This document shows positions 61,599 through 64,000 of a stretch of 64,000 nucleotides of DNA, one piece after another; within the stretch, counting starts at the first letter, position 1; every line of letters begins with the position of its first letter. The DNA is taken from NCBI GenBank assembly GCA_963732005.1, contig CAVSXT010000005.1:1488001-1552000 (forward strand), given 5' to 3'. A program made the translations under genes and the position numbers. Below the pieces are notes generated by a model, which saw only the letters and a list, made by a program, of their open reading frames with translations, was not told the DNA's origin and ran no database searches. The DNA comes from JASLEW01 sp963732005 (GTDB lineage: Bacteria; Acidobacteriota; Thermoanaerobaculia; Multivoradales; UBA5704).

Positions 61599-62158
61599 GC
61601 GAGGCGCCGTTGAGCGGTCCGCTGGCACCGGCCGGTGCCGCCGGTCCCGCCGATACTGTGGAAAGCGCCGGCGATGCCGCCGCGGCGCCGGATCCGCGCG
61701 TCGCGGAGGTGCTGCAGCAGCTGCGCTCGGGCGTGCGCCAGCGGCAGGCGGAGGCGGCGACGGTGGGCGGCGGGTCGAGCGGCGGCCTGGGGACACCGGG
61801 GGCGACGGGCGGCGCGGGGGGCTTCGCCCAGGCGCTGCTGGCGGTCAAGGCGGCCGAGTACGTGCAGGAGCCGGTCTCCTTCTCCCACCGGCCGCGGCTC
61901 GGCAAGCTGATCGTCGGCTCGCGCAAGGCGTTCTTCCATCTCTTCCTCAAGTGGTTCCTGCGGCCGGTGCTGGCGCAGCAGAACGCTTTCAATCAGGCGG
62001 CGGGCCGGATGCTGCAGGAGCTGGCCGAAGCCCAGGAGCGCACGGCGCGCGAGACCCGCCTGCTCGGCGCCCGCCTGGCCGAGCTCGAGGCGCGGGCCGA
62101 GGCGGCGGCCGCTGCCGCCGCGGTGGCCACCGGCGCCGGCGATGCTCCGCGGCGATGA
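61595..62158 (+). CDS. Coiled-coil protein of polysaccharide cluster, unrecognised
   Basis: 187 residues. After a low-complexity N-terminus, PVSFSHRPRLGKLIVGSRKA and LFLKWFLRPVLAQQNAFNQA (about 90-135) form an amphipathic or peripheral segment. A helical Ala/Glu coiled coil follows (QELAEAQERTARETRLLG). From memory, similar stretches occur at the N-terminus of some cluster methyltransferases and glycosyltransferases, so it may be a split-off accessory domain. GTG 61595 and the stop both form four-base overlaps with neighbours (GTGA and ATGA). Function unknown. Confidence 0.7.
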   Translation: MSEAPLSGPLAPAGAAGPADTVESAGDAAAAPDPRVAEVLQQLRSGVRQRQAEAATVGGGSSGGLGTPGATGGAGGFAQALLAVKAAEYVQEPVSFSHRPRLGKLIVGSRKAFFHLFLKWFLRPVLAQQNAFNQAAGRMLQELAEAQERTARETRLLGARLAELEARAEAAAAAAAVATGAGDAPRR

Positions 62159-63198
62159 GCGGCGAGCGCATCTGCATCTGCGACACCCAGGTGCCGTTCG
62201 TGCGCGGCGGCGCCGAGATGCTGTGCGATGCGCTGCGCGACGAGCTGGCGCGGCGCGGCTTCGAGGTGGACCTGGTGCGGGTGCCGTTCCACTGGCCGAC
62301 CCGCGTCGACGTGCTGAAGGGCTGCCTGGCGTGGCGAATGATCGATCTGACCGAGGCGGCGAGGCGGCGGATCGACCGGGTGATCGCCACCCGTTTTCCG
62401 TCCTACATGATCAAGCATCCGAACAAGGTGGTGTGGTTGGTCCACCAGCTGCGCCAGATCTACGATCTGCTCGGCACCGGCTACAGCGACTTCGGCGACG
62501 GGCCGCGGGACCGCGCGGCGATCGCGACGATCCGAGACATGGACCGCCGGACGCTGCGGGAGGCGCGGGCGGTCTTCACCATCTCGCGCAACGTCGCCGA
62601 GCGGCTGCGGCGCCACAACGAGGTCGAGGCGGAGGTGCTGTACCCGCCGCCCCGGCACGAGGCCGGCTATCACGCGGGGGACTTCGGCGACTACGTCTTC
62701 ACCATCGGGCGGCTGGACGTGATGAAGCGGTGCGACCTGCTGATCCGGGCGCTCAAGCACACCGAGACCGCGGTGCGCTGCCGCATCGCCGGCACCGGTC
62801 CCGAGCGCGACGGGCTCGCCGAGCTGGCGGCGCGGCTGGGCGTGGCCGAGCGGGTGGAGCTGCTGGGGTGGGTGGACGAGCGGCAGGCGGCGGAGCTCTA
62901 CGCCGGCGCCGGCTGCGTCTATTACGCGCCCTACGACGAGGACTACGGCTACGTCACGGTGGAGGCGTTCAAGTCCGGCAAGCCGGTCGTGACCACCGCC
63001 GACGCCGGCGGCGTGCTGGAGTTCGTGGAGGACGGCGTCAACGGTTTCGTCTGCGCCGCCGACGCGCCGCGCGAGATCGCGGCGCGGCTCGACCGCCTGT
63101 TCCGCGACCGCCGGGAGGCCCGCGCCCTGGGGGCCGCCGGGCAGGCGCGGGTCAGGGCGATCGGCTGGGACCAGGTGATCGCCGCGCTGACCGCCTGA
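62155..63198 (+). CDS. GT4 glycosyltransferase
   Basis: 347 residues. ICICDTQVPFVRGGAEMLCD gives the RGGAE acceptor-side start. FTIGRLDVMKRCDLLIRALK, YYAPYDEDYGYVTVEAFKSG and KPVVTTADAGGVLEFVEDGV are the nucleotide-sugar site, with Glu in the E-x7-E region (EDYGYVTVE). ATG 62155 overlaps the previous stop (ATGA). The stop falls in the first copy of a 55-bp tandem duplication. Confidence 0.9.
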   Translation: MSGERICICDTQVPFVRGGAEMLCDALRDELARRGFEVDLVRVPFHWPTRVDVLKGCLAWRMIDLTEAARRRIDRVIATRFPSYMIKHPNKVVWLVHQLRQIYDLLGTGYSDFGDGPRDRAAIATIRDMDRRTLREARAVFTISRNVAERLRRHNEVEAEVLYPPPRHEAGYHAGDFGDYVFTIGRLDVMKRCDLLIRALKHTETAVRCRIAGTGPERDGLAELAARLGVAERVELLGWVDERQAAELYAGAGCVYYAPYDEDYGYVTVEAFKSGKPVVTTADAGGVLEFVEDGVNGFVCAADAPREIAARLDRLFRDRREARALGAAGQARVRAIGWDQVIAALTA

Positions 63199-63301
63199 CC
63201 GGATCGTGGCCGCCATGCGCATCGCCTACCGGAGCCCGCTGCCGCCCGCCTGACCGGGTCGTGGCCGCCATGCGCATCGCCTACTGGAGCCCGCTGCCGC
63301 C
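63192..63301 (+). repeat. 55-bp tandem duplication at a gene boundary
   Basis: Copies at 63192-63246 and 63247-63301 differ at only two positions. Each contains a gene stop context and an ATG followed by CGCATCGCCTAC. The first ATG (63215) now opens a 12-codon frame ending in TGA; the second (63270) starts the real GT4 gene. 55 is not a multiple of three, so the first copy is a dead start. Confidence 0.85.
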
Positions 63302-64000
63302 GGTCCGATCGGGCATCGCCGATTACAGCGCCGAGCTGCTGCCGGCGCTGGCGCGCCTGATGGACATCGAGCTGATCGTCCCCGACGGCTGGCGTCCCGC
63401 CGCCGCGGCGGCGTTCGGCGGGCTGGCGGTGCATCCCGAGCGCGCCTTCCCGGGCCTGCTGGCCGGCGGCCGCTTCGACGCCGTGCTCTATCAGCTGGGC
63501 AACAATCCCGACTATCACGCGGCGATCTACCGCGCGCTGCTGGCTAATCCGGGGGTGGTGGCGCTCCACGAGTACGTGCTCCACCACCTGGTCCGGGAGC
63601 TGACGCTGGTCGCCGGCGATGCGGAGGCTTACGTCGCCGAGATGCGCTATGCCTACGGCCTGACCGGCGAGGCGGTGGCGCGGCGCTGCCTGGCGACCGG
63701 CGTGCCGCTGGACCCGTGGAGCTATCCACTGTTCGAGCGGGTGGTGGACCGCAGCCTGGGGATCCTGGTGCACAACGACTTCACCCGCCGGCGGGTGCAG
63801 GCCAGCCGGCCGCTGGCGCGGATCGCCGTGGTGCCTTCGCCATTCAGCCTGGGAGCGCCGCCGCCGCCGCCGACACCTGCGGCGGCGCGGCCGGCGCTGG
63901 GGCTGGCGCCGGACGCCTTCGTCGTCGCCTCGTTCGGCTTCCTCACCGCCGCCAAGCGCCCGCGGGCGTTGCTGCGAGCCTTCGCCAGGCTGCGCCGGCA
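63270..64000 (+). CDS. GT4-like glycosyltransferase, 3' end outside window
   Basis: First 243 residues of a further GT4-type enzyme: MRIAYWSPLPPVRSGIADYS, then LYQLGNNPDYHAAIYRALL, VVALHEYVLHHLVRELTL and VHNDFTRRRVQASRP. The C-terminal nucleotide-sugar domain begins at about 228 (VVASFGFLTAAKRPRALLRA) and is cut by the window end. No stop in the available part. The gene lies 71 nt after the preceding GT gene because of the 55-bp tandem duplication. Confidence 0.85.
   Translation, partial: MRIAYWSPLPPVRSGIADYSAELLPALARLMDIELIVPDGWRPAAAAAFGGLAVHPERAFPGLLAGGRFDAVLYQLGNNPDYHAAIYRALLANPGVVALHEYVLHHLVRELTLVAGDAEAYVAEMRYAYGLTGEAVARRCLATGVPLDPWSYPLFERVVDRSLGILVHNDFTRRRVQASRPLARIAVVPSPFSLGAPPPPPTPAAARPALGLAPDAFVVASFGFLTAAKRPRALLRAFARLRR

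Overview
The window is very GC-rich bacterial chromosome (about 70% by eye), densely coded on both strands. No rRNA, tRNA, IS element, prophage or CRISPR array was seen. Two secreted proteins carry a C-terminal module with a CRVIDTRN motif, a GPLGGP stretch and an NGYF end. That module, with many zinc-motif/TPR, DUF3857, multi-GAF and LVIVD-type proteins, points to Acidobacteriota, probably a Thermoanaerobaculia-like soil lineage. This assignment is inference from protein style, not from a marker gene.

Layout. 1-5.2 kb: 3' truncated, giant multi-GAF/PAS sensor (minus). 5.4-9.8 kb: two small membrane proteins, a HELAE zincin-like protein, and a minus-strand run of a Cys-rich double-glycine peptide (RiPP precursor-like), an S51-like peptidase and a metallophosphoesterase. 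9.9-15.4 kb: LOG-family protein, PhoH/PIN ATPase, EamA transporter, Asp-box secreted protein. 15.5-19.4 kb: Ku and LigD, a two-gene NHEJ operon. 19.4-24.2 kb: two BON lipoproteins, a membrane gluzincin, a small exported protein, a zinc-motif/TPR protein and a convergent HTH regulator. 24.2-36.7 kb: ABC exporter, DUF3857-transglutaminase-TPR protein, a 5'-truncated LVIVD/Ig protein and a secreted metzincin. 37-48.3 kb: clpA, clpS and prfC in one minus-strand overlap chain, a DUF4143 ATPase, an alkaline-phosphatase-superfamily protein, an SDR and a DUF885 peptidase. 48.5-52.4 kb: gnd-zwf-pgl, the complete oxidative pentose-phosphate branch, followed by a histone H1-like protein. 52.7-64 kb: surface-polysaccharide cluster in two divergent arms: four GT4 glycosyltransferases plus the initiating sugar-phosphate transferase (minus), and a GT39-like membrane protein, a coiled-coil protein and two GT4 enzymes (plus, the last cut by the window end).

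Cross-cutting features. Single-base reading-frame breaks interrupt at least five conserved genes (sensor, ligD, clpA, prfC twice, gnd), which suggests residual indels in the assembly. Several genes without a Shine-Dalgarno have a -10-like hexamer exactly 6 or 8 nt before the start codon, consistent with leaderless mRNAs. GC-rich short tandem repeats encode low-complexity inserts inside otherwise conserved proteins (ClpA, ClpS, EamA, a glycosyltransferase). The strongest leads for new biology are the orphan Cys-rich double-glycine peptide next to a Ser-peptidase-like gene, and the small exported protein/TPR/HTH trio at 21.7-24.2 kb.
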